55,054 nt of DNA from positions 1-55,054 of the forward strand of contig CANREN010000012.1 in the NCBI GenBank assembly GCA_947629705.1. Reading direction: 5' to 3'. The notes beneath the pieces are model-generated. The model was not told where the DNA came from. It was given only the letters and a program-made list of their open reading frames with translations, and did not search any database. The position numbers and the translations under genes are program-made. This document shows, piece after piece, positions 17,584 to 25,387 of the stretch (positions within the stretch are counted from its first letter, which is position 1; each line of letters starts with the position of its first letter). This DNA is from an uncultured Alistipes sp. GTDB taxonomy: Bacteria; Bacteroidota; Bacteroidia; Bacteroidales; Rikenellaceae.

Positions 17584-17761
17584 ATGAAGGAATTGGTAGC
17601 AAAAATCAATGAAGCATTCGCGAGGCATTCTCAAAGGATGCTGCGTTGCAAGTAGAGAAGAATAACAAGGCGGCCGGCACTCGTGCTCGTAAAGCTTCTT
17701 TGGAGTTGGCGAAATTGATGAAGGCGTTCCGCAATGTTCTGTCGAGGCCAGTAAGAACTAA
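17584..17761 (+). pseudogene. histone H1-like (Hc1-type) small protein gene with two frameshifts
   Basis: Bacteroidota carry a small basic histone-H1-like protein of about 58 residues. Here ATG 17584 reads MKELVAKINEAFA, then a base is missing. The next frame gives FSKDAALQVEKNNKAAG followed by TRARKASLELAKLMKAFR, and a second single-base loss precedes a tail that would read SVEASKN with TAA at 17759-17761. Joined across the two lesions, the product has the family's full length and its hallmark KAAGTRARKASLEL segment. As it stands only about 23 codons are translated. It is a decayed gene beside the integrase remnant. A second functional copy is expected elsewhere in the genome. Confidence 0.7.
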
Positions 17762-17980
17762 TTCTCTTCCTCCGTGTAGCAGGGCTACACATAGTTATGC
17801 AAGAAAACGTTAGCTTTTGCTTTGCACCCCTAAATTCCGGCAAATTTTATGAACTCGCAAGGTGAGCAGTTAATGTTCACGATTTGTGGGGGCTAATCTG
17901 TTTGTGAGTTTGGTTTACCAGAGCCATGGGTGTAGCGGGTTGTGTTCCACGCTTCGTTGCCGCGTGCCGTGCAGTGCCGT

Positions 17981-18037
17981 GAAGTGAAGTGAAGTGCAGA
18001 GTAGAGTAGAGTAGAGTAGAGTAGAGTAGAGTAGAGT
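17981..18037. repeat. pentanucleotide microsatellite (GAAGT)3 and (GTAGA)7
   Basis: Three GAAGT units at 17981-17995 are followed by seven perfect GTAGA units at 18001-18035, with a degenerate GTGCC/GTGCA run just upstream. This is a classic slippage repeat in non-coding DNA. Confidence 0.9.
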
Positions 18038-18051
18038 ACTGTCGCGCATAT

Positions 18052-18303
18052 TCAGCGGAATAATACACTGTTCGCCCTTTTACACTGAGATGCCCCCCCC
18101 TTGCGAATCATATTGTCGTCGCCGATATAGTTGTGGGTGCTCTCGAACTCCTCGACAATTCCGGCCCGTTCGAAGAATTTCAGCAGCAGCACGGCCCACC
18201 GCTGGCACAGGCGCATATCGTACAGATACTTCTCGCGCATCCATGTACCCGACGGAATGTTGGCCACGATGTGTCCGTTGAATGCTTGGTGCCGAAACTC
18301 ATT
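18052..18303 (-). pseudogene. fragment of an unidentified gene
   Basis: An open minus-strand frame of 83 codons without a proper start reads NEFRHQAFNGHIVANIPSG, then TWMREKYLYDMRLCQRWAVL and LLKFFERAGIVEEFESTHN up to IGDDNMIRKG. There it meets a run of eight C (18094-18101) and degrades to a stop at 18052. The composition is that of a real protein and is GC-richer than the surrounding island. Both ends appear truncated. I do not recognise the family. Its position beside integrase and H1 relics suggests it is cargo of, or target DNA disrupted by, the same lost element. Confidence 0.4.
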
Positions 18304-18641
18304 TCAGTCAGACAGGCTGTAGGAAACCTTGAAGATAAAACAAGCAACAACCCCACGCTCATACATCCGACAGAACGCCGGATATACGACGCGGCAAAAT
18401 GTTCACCAATTCTCTTCTCAAATCGAATTTCCTCCGTTCGTTTAGCGGGAACAAGCTACACTTTCCGTGTAGAATATGTCGCCATAAAGTAGCATATCGG
18501 ACAGAAAATGCAAAAAGCGGTCGGGACGGATAATAAAAGCAGGGCGAAGAGTGCGGAGGACGCCAACGGCGGGCCTCCGCGGGCGGAGAAGTCGGCCCGC
18601 GCGGCTCAAAGAGCCGCATTTTTGTAAACGTGCAGCGAGTG
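18304..18641. other. intergenic region with hairpins
   Basis: No gene seen. It holds CTACAC-TTTCC-GTGTAG (18456-18472), GCGGAGG...CCTCCGC (18553-18580) and a perfect GCGGCTC-AAA-GAGCCGC stem (18601-18617) followed by ATTTTTG on the plus strand. The last two lie just beyond the stop of the minus-strand nrnA-like gene and may form its 3' end. Confidence 0.5.
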
Positions 18642-19670
18642 TCAGAGGTATCCCTCCTCGGCAAATTCGCGCACCGAACGGATGTAGTGTTCGATGGTCT
18701 CTTCCATCGACACGAACGACTTGCCGCCCGCCGCATTCTTATGTCCGCCTCCGTTGAAGTATTTGCGGGCGAAAAGGTTGACATCGACATCAGCCCGCGA
18801 CCGCAGCGACACGCGGATGAATTTGTGATGGGCGAGGAACATCGCCGACATTTTTACTTTCTTAATGGTTAATGGATAATTAACGAAACCTTCGCTGTCG
18901 CCCTGCTGGAAGCGGTATCGGCGCATTTCGTCCTCCAGGAGCGACATGTAGGCCGCCTTGCCCTTCTCGAGGGTCTTCATCTTGCGGTGGATGACGTAGC
19001 CGAACAGGCGGGCGCGCCCCTCGGTGTAGGAGTTGTAGACGCTGTTGTGGATTTCGGGGATGCGGATGCCCCGTTCGACCAACACAGCTACGGCGCGGAA
19101 CAATTCGGGCGTGAGGAACGAATAGGCGAAGTTGCCCGTATCGGTCATGATGCCCACATAGAGCAGTTCGGCCATCTCTTTGGTGATGGCTTGCGTGCCC
19201 CACAGCGCCTCGATCAGCGAGTAGACGATGAAACAGGTGCTCGAGCTGTCGGGGAACGACAATGCGAGGTCGAATCCCGTCCCGGGCGACAAATGGTGGT
19301 CGATGAGCACCCGTGTGGCGGTCGTGTTGGAGGCGAGCGTTTCGCTCAAGTTCTCCAAGCGGGACAGGGTATTGAAATCGAGGCAATGGATTTGGTCGGC
19401 TTCGGCGATGGCGCGGACGGCACGGCCCTCCTCGTCGGTGCGGAAGATGATCACCTCGCCGATGCCCGTCATCCAGTCGAGGAAGTAGGGGTACTTGTTC
19501 GGCACGATGCAGGTTACGGCGTGTCCCAATCTGCGCAGGATCGCGGCCCAGGTGAGCGAAGAGCCGATGGCATCGCCGTCGGGATTGGTGTGCGAGACGA
19601 TGACGATATGTTGTTGGGGCCGGTTGATCAATGCGCACAGGGCCTCCCTCTGCTCTTGCTGGAGATTCAT
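18642..19670 (-). CDS. nrnA: DHH-family phosphoesterase (NrnA-type oligoribonuclease / pAp phosphatase)
   Basis: Degrades very short RNA to mononucleotides, and in many species also dephosphorylates pAp. The 342-residue length and motif order match NrnA: VSHTNPDGDAIGSSL (metal site I), CLDFNTLSRLE, VLIDHHLSPG (DHH motif), SSTCFIVYSLIEAL, GIMTDTGNFAYSF (DxG metal site), and the C-terminal DHHA1 domain with NGGGHKNAAGGKS. Cytoplasmic. It has its own promoter at 19693-19723 and is divergent from rplY, so the intergenic region drives both. No frameshift and ordinary base composition. The exact substrate range is inferred from the family. Confidence 0.93.
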   Translation of the reverse strand: MNLQQEQREALCALINRPQQHIVIVSHTNPDGDAIGSSLTWAAILRRLGHAVTCIVPNKYPYFLDWMTGIGEVIIFRTDEEGRAVRAIAEADQIHCLDFNTLSRLENLSETLASNTTATRVLIDHHLSPGTGFDLALSFPDSSSTCFIVYSLIEALWGTQAITKEMAELLYVGIMTDTGNFAYSFLTPELFRAVAVLVERGIRIPEIHNSVYNSYTEGRARLFGYVIHRKMKTLEKGKAAYMSLLEDEMRRYRFQQGDSEGFVNYPLTIKKVKMSAMFLAHHKFIRVSLRSRADVDVNLFARKYFNGGGHKNAAGGKSFVSMEETIEHYIRSVREFAEEGYL

Positions 19671-19692
19671 ACGGGCGGATTTGTCTATGGAA

Positions 19693-19723
19693 CAAAGATA
19701 CGAATAAACGGGAGCAATGCCAA
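19693..19723 (-). promoter_or_regulatory. promoter of the nrnA-like gene
   Basis: On the minus strand: TTG (19721-19723), a 20-base spacer and TATCTTTG (19693-19700). The ATG is at 19670. Confidence 0.75.
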
Positions 19724-19780
19724 ATTTATTTGAGCATTGCCGGGCGGGAGTATCTTCGGATAGGCAAAAAAAGAAAATAA

Positions 19781-19811
19781 TTGCATATTCCTGCTTTTTT
19801 GATTACCTTTG
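19781..19811 (+). promoter_or_regulatory. promoter of rplY
   Basis: TTG (19781-19783), a 20-base spacer and TACCTTTG (19804-19811). The leader to the rplY ATG is about 150 bases, long enough for regulation, but I recognise no motif in it. Confidence 0.75.
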
Positions 19812-19968
19812 ACGCCGTAAAACAGGCGGAAGTGGGGTGCGATCCGACGGAACAGCCGGAAAGCGGGTTGCCCGAAGTGCAGGCGACAGGAACGCTCGTA
19901 TTGGAAAAGTCCGTAAGAGATGGCATTGAGAACCGCCGCAGGCAATTTTTATTAAAACATTATTCATT

Positions 19969-20550
19969 ATGAAAACTGTTTCCGTAAAGGCCGTAAAACG
20001 CGAAGATTTCGGCAAGAAAGCAGCTAAAAACGTCCGTCGCGAAGGGCTCGTGCCCTGCGTATTGTGCGGCAATGGCGAATCGGTCAACTTCTCGATCGAT
20101 CCCCGCGAGGTGAAACCGTTGATCTACACCCCGAACTCCTATATCGTGGAGATCGACTTCGACGGCAAAAAAGAGCTCGCCGTATTGCGAGAGGTTCAGT
20201 TCCACCCCGTGCGCGAACAGATTCTGCACATCGACTTTTTCCGCATCGCGGCCGGCAAACCCGTGGCCATCGCTATTCCGGTTCGTTTGAGCGGCAATGC
20301 CGAGGGCGTGAAGGTCGGCGGTAAATTGGTGCTGTCGGCCCGCAAGTTGGTTGTCAGCGCATTGGTCGAGAACCTGCCCGATGAAATCGTCGTAGACGTA
20401 ACGTCGCTCGGTGTCGGCAAGACCATCTTCGTCGGCGACCTGAAATTCGAGCATCTGAAGTTCGTAACTCCGGCAACGACCGCCGTGTGCGCCGTGCGCG
20501 TAACCCGTGCTTCGCGCGGTAGCGACGCTCCCGCTGAAGCCGGAAAATAA
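19969..20550 (+). CDS. rplY: 50S ribosomal protein L25/general stress protein Ctc
   Basis: Binds 5S rRNA on the large ribosomal subunit. The 193-residue protein has the N-terminal L25 domain (MKTVSVKAVKREDFGKKAAK, RREGLVPCVLCGNGE, residues 1-90) and the C-terminal Ctc/TL5 beta domain (AIPVRLSGNAEGVKVGGKL, VDVTSLGVGKTIFVGDLK), and ends in a low-complexity acidic/alanine tail (SDAPAEAGK). This is the long Ctc form found in Bacteroidota. It is followed 12 bases later by pth, a pairing (rplY-pth) seen across many bacteria, so the two are likely cotranscribed. Confidence 0.97.
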   Translation: MKTVSVKAVKREDFGKKAAKNVRREGLVPCVLCGNGESVNFSIDPREVKPLIYTPNSYIVEIDFDGKKELAVLREVQFHPVREQILHIDFFRIAAGKPVAIAIPVRLSGNAEGVKVGGKLVLSARKLVVSALVENLPDEIVVDVTSLGVGKTIFVGDLKFEHLKFVTPATTAVCAVRVTRASRGSDAPAEAGK

Positions 20551-20562
20551 GGCTGATTACGA

Positions 20563-21126
20563 ATGAAATATCTCATTGTTGGACTGGGGAATATCGGTGC
20601 CGAATACGCCGAAACCCGGCACAACATCGGGTTCAAGGTGTTGGATGCTCTTGCCGGAGCGTCCGACACTTTTTTTACGACGGGCCGTTACGGGGACCGC
20701 GCTACGCTCCGCCACAAAGGGCATAGCCTCCTCCTGCTCAAACCGTCGACCTATATGAATCTTTCCGGTAAGGCCGTGCGCTACTGGATGGATGCCGAAC
20801 ATATCGCGCCCGAAAACCTGCTCGTCGTTTCGGACGATATCGCTTTGCCGTTCGGGACGCTGCGTCTGCGCCCCAAGGGGAGTGCGGGCGGACACAACGG
20901 ATTGAAGCATATCGTCGAGCTGCTCGGCACCGAGGAGTTCGCCCGTATGCGGTTCGGCGTGGGGGGCGACTTCCCGCGCGGACACCAGGTCGATTACGTG
21001 TTGGGCGAGTGGACCGAAGAGGAGCGTGCGGCCCTGCCCGAACGATTGAAACTCTTCGGCGATGCCATTCTCTCGTTCGCGACCGTCGGCCTCGAACGGA
21101 CGATGAACCTGTTTAACAAGCGGTGA
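20563..21126 (+). CDS. pth: peptidyl-tRNA hydrolase
   Basis: Releases tRNA from prematurely dropped peptidyl-tRNA. 187 residues, the normal length. The active-site set is complete: Asn10 (GLGN), catalytic His20 (ETRHNIGF), Asn66 (STYMNLSGK), Asp91-Asp92 ([10 protein letters not shown]) and Asn112 (GGHNGLKHI). [19 protein letters not shown] is the family's C-terminal signature. It starts 12 bases after rplY, and the next gene begins 65 bases downstream. Confidence 0.97.
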   Translation: MKYLIVGLGNIGAEYAETRHNIGFKVLDALAGASDTFFTTGRYGDRATLRHKGHSLLLLKPSTYMNLSGKAVRYWMDAEHIAPENLLVVSDDIALPFGTLRLRPKGSAGGHNGLKHIVELLGTEEFARMRFGVGGDFPRGHQVDYVLGEWTEEERAALPERLKLFGDAILSFATVGLERTMNLFNKR

Positions 21127-21191
21127 GGAGGGCGCTGCAATCGCTCCGTGTCATCGTTTTTGCACGTGTAAATGATTAAAATAATTCGCTT

Positions 21192-22589
21192 ATGTTTGCT
21201 GCTAAAACCTATGTTGCGCGTCGCCAGGCGTTGCGTACGAAAATCGATTCGGGAATGATCCTGTTGCCCGGCAATCTGCCGGCTCCCAACAATTATCTCA
21301 ATAATACCTACTATTTCCGGCAGGATTCGACCTTTCTTTACTATTTCGGTCTGCATGTTCCGGCCTTGGTCGGCTTGATCGACGTCGATGCGAACGAGGA
21401 GGCGCTCTACGGCGATGATTTTACGGTGGAGGACATTATCTGGACAGGCCCGCAACCGACGCTGCACGACCTCGGCGAACAGGCGGGCGTCGCCGCGACC
21501 TTCCCGATGGCAGCACTCGAAGCCCGTCTGCGCAAGGCCATTACGCAGGGTCGCCGCATCCATTATCTGCCGCCTTACCGCGGGGAGACGAAGCTGCAGC
21601 TTTCCGACCTGTTGGGCATTCATCCGGCCGCGTTGCACGAATACAAATCGGTCGACCTGATGTTCGCTGTGGCCGAGATGCGCGAGAAAAAGAGCGCCGA
21701 GGAGATCGAAGAGCTCGAACGGGCATTCCGGATCGGTTACGAGATGCACACCACGGCCATGCGGATGTGCCGTCCGGGGGTCGTGGAACGGGAGATCGCG
21801 GGCGCCATCGAGGGCATCGCCAAGTCGTACGGTTCGGGTGTCTCGTTCCCGTCGATCGTGTCGCAGCACGGCGAAACGCTTCACAATCTGAATGCCGACG
21901 GCGTATTGGAATCCGGCCGGCTGCTGCTGTGCGACGCGGGAGCCGAGACGATCGGCAATTATGTCTCCGACCATACGCGAACCTATCCCGTGAGCGGCAG
22001 GTTCTCGGACAGACAGAAAGCGGTCTACAATATCGTATTGGCAGCCCATGACCAGGTGGCCCGCATCGTCAAACCCCACATGATGTACAATGAGGTGCAC
22101 AATACGGCCTGCATGGTGTTGGCCGAGGGTCTTGTCGACATAGGCTTGATAAAAGGGTCGGCACGGGATGCCGTCGCTGCGGGCGCCATGACGCTCTTCA
22201 TGCCTCACGGATTGGGCCACGGAATCGGTCTGGATGTGCACGATTGCGAGGCGATGGGCGAGCGGTCGTTCGATTTCACGTCGATAGCCGAACGGGCCGC
22301 CGAATCCGCGACCTGCGTCTATCGTGCGGCATGGCGCATCGAACCCGGTACGGTGCTGTCGGATGAACCGGGCATCTATTTCATACCGGCGCTGATCGAC
22401 AAATGCCGTGCCGAAGGGCTTTACAAAGGGATCGTCGATTACGATGCGTTGGATGCTTACCGCGACTTCGGCGGCATCCGCATCGAGGACGATCTGTTGG
22501 TTACGGAGAGCGGCTGCCGCATCATCGGCGACAAGAAGATTCCCATTACGGTCGACGAACTCGAAGCCATCGTCGGCAGCGGAAAATAG
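21192..22589 (+). CDS. pepP: Xaa-Pro aminopeptidase (M24B, aminopeptidase P family)
   Basis: Removes N-terminal residues ahead of proline with a di-metal centre. The N-terminal creatinase-like domain (VARRQALRTKIDSGMILLPG to about residue 165; RQDSTFLYYFGL) is followed by the pita-bread catalytic domain. Metal ligands are visible: Asp in LLCDAGAE, Asp in YVSDHTRTYP, His in MPHGLGHGIGLDVHD, Glu in VLSDEPGIYF, and Glu in GIRIEDDLLVTESG. 465 residues is the usual length. The start ATG is preceded by an A/T-rich stretch with no Shine-Dalgarno, common in this phylum. It converges with the glycosyltransferase at 22635. Confidence 0.95.
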   Translation: MFAAKTYVARRQALRTKIDSGMILLPGNLPAPNNYLNNTYYFRQDSTFLYYFGLHVPALVGLIDVDANEEALYGDDFTVEDIIWTGPQPTLHDLGEQAGVAATFPMAALEARLRKAITQGRRIHYLPPYRGETKLQLSDLLGIHPAALHEYKSVDLMFAVAEMREKKSAEEIEELERAFRIGYEMHTTAMRMCRPGVVEREIAGAIEGIAKSYGSGVSFPSIVSQHGETLHNLNADGVLESGRLLLCDAGAETIGNYVSDHTRTYPVSGRFSDRQKAVYNIVLAAHDQVARIVKPHMMYNEVHNTACMVLAEGLVDIGLIKGSARDAVAAGAMTLFMPHGLGHGIGLDVHDCEAMGERSFDFTSIAERAAESATCVYRAAWRIEPGTVLSDEPGIYFIPALIDKCRAEGLYKGIVDYDALDAYRDFGGIRIEDDLLVTESGCRIIGDKKIPITVDELEAIVGSGK

Positions 22590-22634
22590 GCGGGCATTGC
22601 GATATGGTTTGTATGATTCCCGTTTTTTTTCGAT

Positions 22635-23432
22635 TCAGCGTTCGTCTTCCAATCGTTTCTTGATTTCGGGATAGCGTTCGACAATCGCTTTCAGCGCGGC
22701 CGCGTTCCGGTCTGTCGCTCCCTTGAAATTGGTCTTTTTCAGCGACAGTTCACCGGGTTTGTCCAATCCGCGCGGCTTGTTGCGCCCGAACGGGACAGGC
22801 ACGACGGGAATGCCGTTGGCGACGGCCGCCGCCCAAAACCAGATGTCGTCGGTCGTCGGCGCGATGGCGGTAAACAGATCGGCGTCGAGCATGTCGGGCC
22901 GCAACGCATGAGGAGGGTACAAGACCCCGCCGACACCGGTCTGCAAGGTCGCAAAACTCCGATGAATCCTTCGGAACAGAAAATCGTACCAGCGGTATTT
23001 GCTCCAACGGCGATACGGTTCGCCGAGCCGGATGCGTCTGGCCCGATGCGCCAGCACGGCATTCGGAAGCAGTTCATGCAAGTTCAGCAGGTCGCGCAGC
23101 ATGTGCCGGTGATAGGCCACATCGTCATCGACCGTTACGATCACGGCATCGGGGAAATCGGCCAAAGCCGGGATGAGTTTCCGATACGAACGAATATCCC
23201 GATCGTAGTTTCTTATCTCGAAAATCGGATTCCGCTCGGCCAATGCCCGCAGTTCCTGGGGAATACCGGCCTCTCCGAATTGCGCGAAAGTGAGATAAAG
23301 CACTACCTTGTCCGGCAAAACGGAGCCTTGCAAAATAGAGTGTATCGCCCCGATTGCATAGGAAATCGCAGCTGGAAACGAGGTCATCGAAACGACAACC
23401 TGTTCCCCTTTTTCCGTGTAGTTCGTGTTCAT
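22635..23432 (-). CDS. glycosyltransferase-like protein (GT-A type)
   Basis: Last gene of a four-gene minus-strand operon for surface glycan. VVVSMTSFPAAISYAIGAIHSIL opens the fold. VTVDDDVAYHRHMLRDLL (about residues 98-115) holds the DDD metal-binding site. The TGVGGVLYPPHAL and APTTDDIWFWAAAVANGI segments, with a catalytic-looking TDD/W pair, resemble uncharacterised glycosyltransferases next to Stealth or GT92 genes in Bacteroidales. No signal or membrane segment, so it should act at the cytoplasmic face. 265 residues. The donor and acceptor sugars cannot be read. The gap to the upstream GT92 gene is 33 bases. Confidence 0.75.
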   Translation of the reverse strand: MNTNYTEKGEQVVVSMTSFPAAISYAIGAIHSILQGSVLPDKVVLYLTFAQFGEAGIPQELRALAERNPIFEIRNYDRDIRSYRKLIPALADFPDAVIVTVDDDVAYHRHMLRDLLNLHELLPNAVLAHRARRIRLGEPYRRWSKYRWYDFLFRRIHRSFATLQTGVGGVLYPPHALRPDMLDADLFTAIAPTTDDIWFWAAAVANGIPVVPVPFGRNKPRGLDKPGELSLKKTNFKGATDRNAAALKAIVERYPEIKKRLEDER

Positions 23433-23465
23433 TTTTCTAAAAATTTGTGATGTTCCGGCAGCCGG

Positions 23466-24344
23466 TCAGCGTTCGTCTTCGATGTCGTTCAGGTCGTATT
23501 GGTTGAAGTACTCCAAGGTGCGAATCCCATTCCCGCGAGCTCTTCCGCGCGCCTGTTTTCCCAAAAATTCCTCGTAGGATTTCACCGCATAGTGATTGAT
23601 GCGGATAACGTCCTGCTGCGGTTCGCGGTCGCGGAAATTCTTCAGAATCCGTTCACCATGCGAATCGGCGGCGTGGCCCGAAATCCTTGCGGCTTCGTGG
23701 CACCCGATCATCCCATAGACGCGGCGCGGGTCGACGATGCTTTTCACATGGCGGTTCAGGTAGTGGCTCGGCACGGAGTGGCGTTTGAACCGTTGCATCA
23801 TCGTACCGGCCGTTTTGCTCTTCGCCCCGCCGCTTCCGTATATCAGCCAGTTGATTTCGACGACCGGAACGCCTTCGAACCGTCGCAGAAATTCCGGTAT
23901 CGACCCGTCCTTGACGGGTACGATGAACTCGTCCAGATCGATGAACGCGATCCAGCGTGCGGAGAGCCGATGCCTTTCCAGACAGTCGTCGTAAGCAGGC
24001 AGCTGCCGCCGCCGTCCGGGCCAATACCGATACTCCACGAGGCCCGAACGGACGAACGGTTTGAGCAGCTCTTTCGTGCCGTCGGTGCTTTCGTTGTCGT
24101 AGATATAAAACTTCTCGACCCCTTGCCGTCGGTGCCACTCGATCCACTCGACGAAATAGGGGCCTTCGTTCTTGGCGATGGCGCACACCGCCAAATAGTA
24201 CTCGGGCTGCGTGCGGTCGTGTTTCAGCCGACGCTTCAGTCCGATGGCGCGGAACACGCCGTACCGCAGGATGCCGCGCCACCGGTTGCGGGTCATCTTG
24301 TGCGGAATCACCCCTGCCACGATTTCAGCGAGTTTTTTGTTCAT
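23466..24344 (-). CDS. glycosyltransferase family 92 protein
   Basis: The start at 24344 (MNKKLAEIVAGVIPHKMTR) is chosen because the longer open frame would overlap the Stealth gene by over 300 bases. The core LAVCAIAKNEGPYFVEWIEW, then HRRQGVEKFYIYDNESTDGT, is the signature opening of GT92 (DUF23). IAFIDLDEFIVPVKDG supplies the DxD-like motif. YGMIGCHEAA and VIRINHYAVKSYEEFLGK near the C-terminus are also family-typical, as is the final RARGNGIRTLEYF segment. 292 residues. GT92 members add galactose or related sugars in eukaryotes; the bacterial substrate is unknown. Gaps of 23 and 33 bases place it in the operon. Confidence 0.85.
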   Translation of the reverse strand: MNKKLAEIVAGVIPHKMTRNRWRGILRYGVFRAIGLKRRLKHDRTQPEYYLAVCAIAKNEGPYFVEWIEWHRRQGVEKFYIYDNESTDGTKELLKPFVRSGLVEYRYWPGRRRQLPAYDDCLERHRLSARWIAFIDLDEFIVPVKDGSIPEFLRRFEGVPVVEINWLIYGSGGAKSKTAGTMMQRFKRHSVPSHYLNRHVKSIVDPRRVYGMIGCHEAARISGHAADSHGERILKNFRDREPQQDVIRINHYAVKSYEEFLGKQARGRARGNGIRTLEYFNQYDLNDIEDER

Positions 24345-24367
24345 GCGATTCGTCTTATAGTTTTGCG

Positions 24368-25387
24368 TTATTGAAGTTCGAAACTCGATTTTCCGGGCAG
24401 AATATGCCCGAAAGCCGCTTTCAGGTTCTCCATTACCTGTTCGTAATTGCGTATGTGCGCATTGTCGTTCAGGCAAATCAGGTTGTAGGACTGTTCGTAG
24501 ATCGCCCGTACGGCCTGTTTCGGGCGCATCATCAACGGAAACATCTTCGTGTCGCGATAGGTGTTGTAGGGTTCGAAATTCCCCTTGCAGATTTGCCACG
24601 CGCGGAACAGTTCCGGCGTGTAGTCGGTCAGTGCGCGGAACCGGTTGGCGGAGGTTTCGGCCAATTCTTTCCCGGCAACGGTCCACACCTCCTCGAACGT
24701 GGATTTCAGGTAGGGCTGGGCGTTATGCGGCGTGCGGAGCGTAACGAACTGCCCGTAAGGTTTTAATAAATAGTTCCAGCATGCTTTCGAACCATAGGAT
24801 TTGTCGAACCACTTGTCGTGGAAACGCGCCATTACCTCCCGTTTGTCGAAGTGGCGGTTGATGATTTCGATGTTGTTTTTGATTCGCCGGTACCACTGCG
24901 ACCACGGCGGATTGTACTGAAAGGCGGCGATGTCGCAAGGCAGCCCGTTCTTGAAAAAACGGTCGGTGCTGATGCCGTTTATCAAATAAAAGTCATCGTT
25001 GAAATAGACGAAACGGTCGGCCAGCCCCGGTATCTTATGCATATAGCGTTCGATGACCACCGAATTGTAGGTCGGCAGAAACTCTTCGGGAATGTAATCC
25101 TTGTGGCAGACCAAATGGAGCTTGGGGTTCTCTGCATCGAGCCATTCGGGTTTCTGTCCGCTCGTAACGAAGTGGATTTTCCGCACCCACGGGGCGAATT
25201 TCTCCACGCCGCGGAACCAGTATTTCAGAAAACCGTAATCGCGGAACCGGGCTTTGGAAACACCGTTTTTCGTGTTGCCTTTCTCGCCGGAATATTGGGA
25301 AAATTCAGCTTGCCACGCGGGATCGTTCATATCGACCCAAGTGATGACGAAATCTATCTCCATGCTGTTTAAGTGGGGTTGATTCAT
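24368..25387 (-). CDS. Stealth-family capsular polysaccharide phosphotransferase
   Basis: Stealth proteins transfer hexose-1-phosphate to build phosphodiester-linked surface polysaccharides. The four conserved regions appear in order: CR1 IDFVITWVDMNDPAW (about residues 11-25); CR2 KARFRDYGFLKYWFRGVEKF, then WVRKIHFVTSGQKPEWL and YNSVVIERYMHKIPGLADRF; CR3 YFNDDFYLINGISTDRFF; and CR4 near YNLICLNDNAH. The start at 25387 overlaps the stop of the upstream acyltransferase gene (ATGA), which suggests translational coupling. An internal ATG at 25363 (MEIDFVITWVD) would give 331 rather than 339 residues. Cytoplasmic or membrane-associated enzyme. Confidence 0.9.
   Translation of the reverse strand: MNQPHLNSMEIDFVITWVDMNDPAWQAEFSQYSGEKGNTKNGVSKARFRDYGFLKYWFRGVEKFAPWVRKIHFVTSGQKPEWLDAENPKLHLVCHKDYIPEEFLPTYNSVVIERYMHKIPGLADRFVYFNDDFYLINGISTDRFFKNGLPCDIAAFQYNPPWSQWYRRIKNNIEIINRHFDKREVMARFHDKWFDKSYGSKACWNYLLKPYGQFVTLRTPHNAQPYLKSTFEEVWTVAGKELAETSANRFRALTDYTPELFRAWQICKGNFEPYNTYRDTKMFPLMMRPKQAVRAIYEQSYNLICLNDNAHIRNYEQVMENLKAAFGHILPGKSSFELQ

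Noticed and set aside
17774..17790. GTGTAGC-agg-GCTACAC hairpin and the similar CTACAC hairpin at 18456 as a repeat family
   Set aside because: Only the six-base stem is shared; the flanks differ. The first probably served as the terminator of the H1-like gene.
17877..18068. Minus-strand frame rich in repeated Tyr-Ser-Thr-Leu
   Set aside because: Entirely produced by the pentanucleotide microsatellite.
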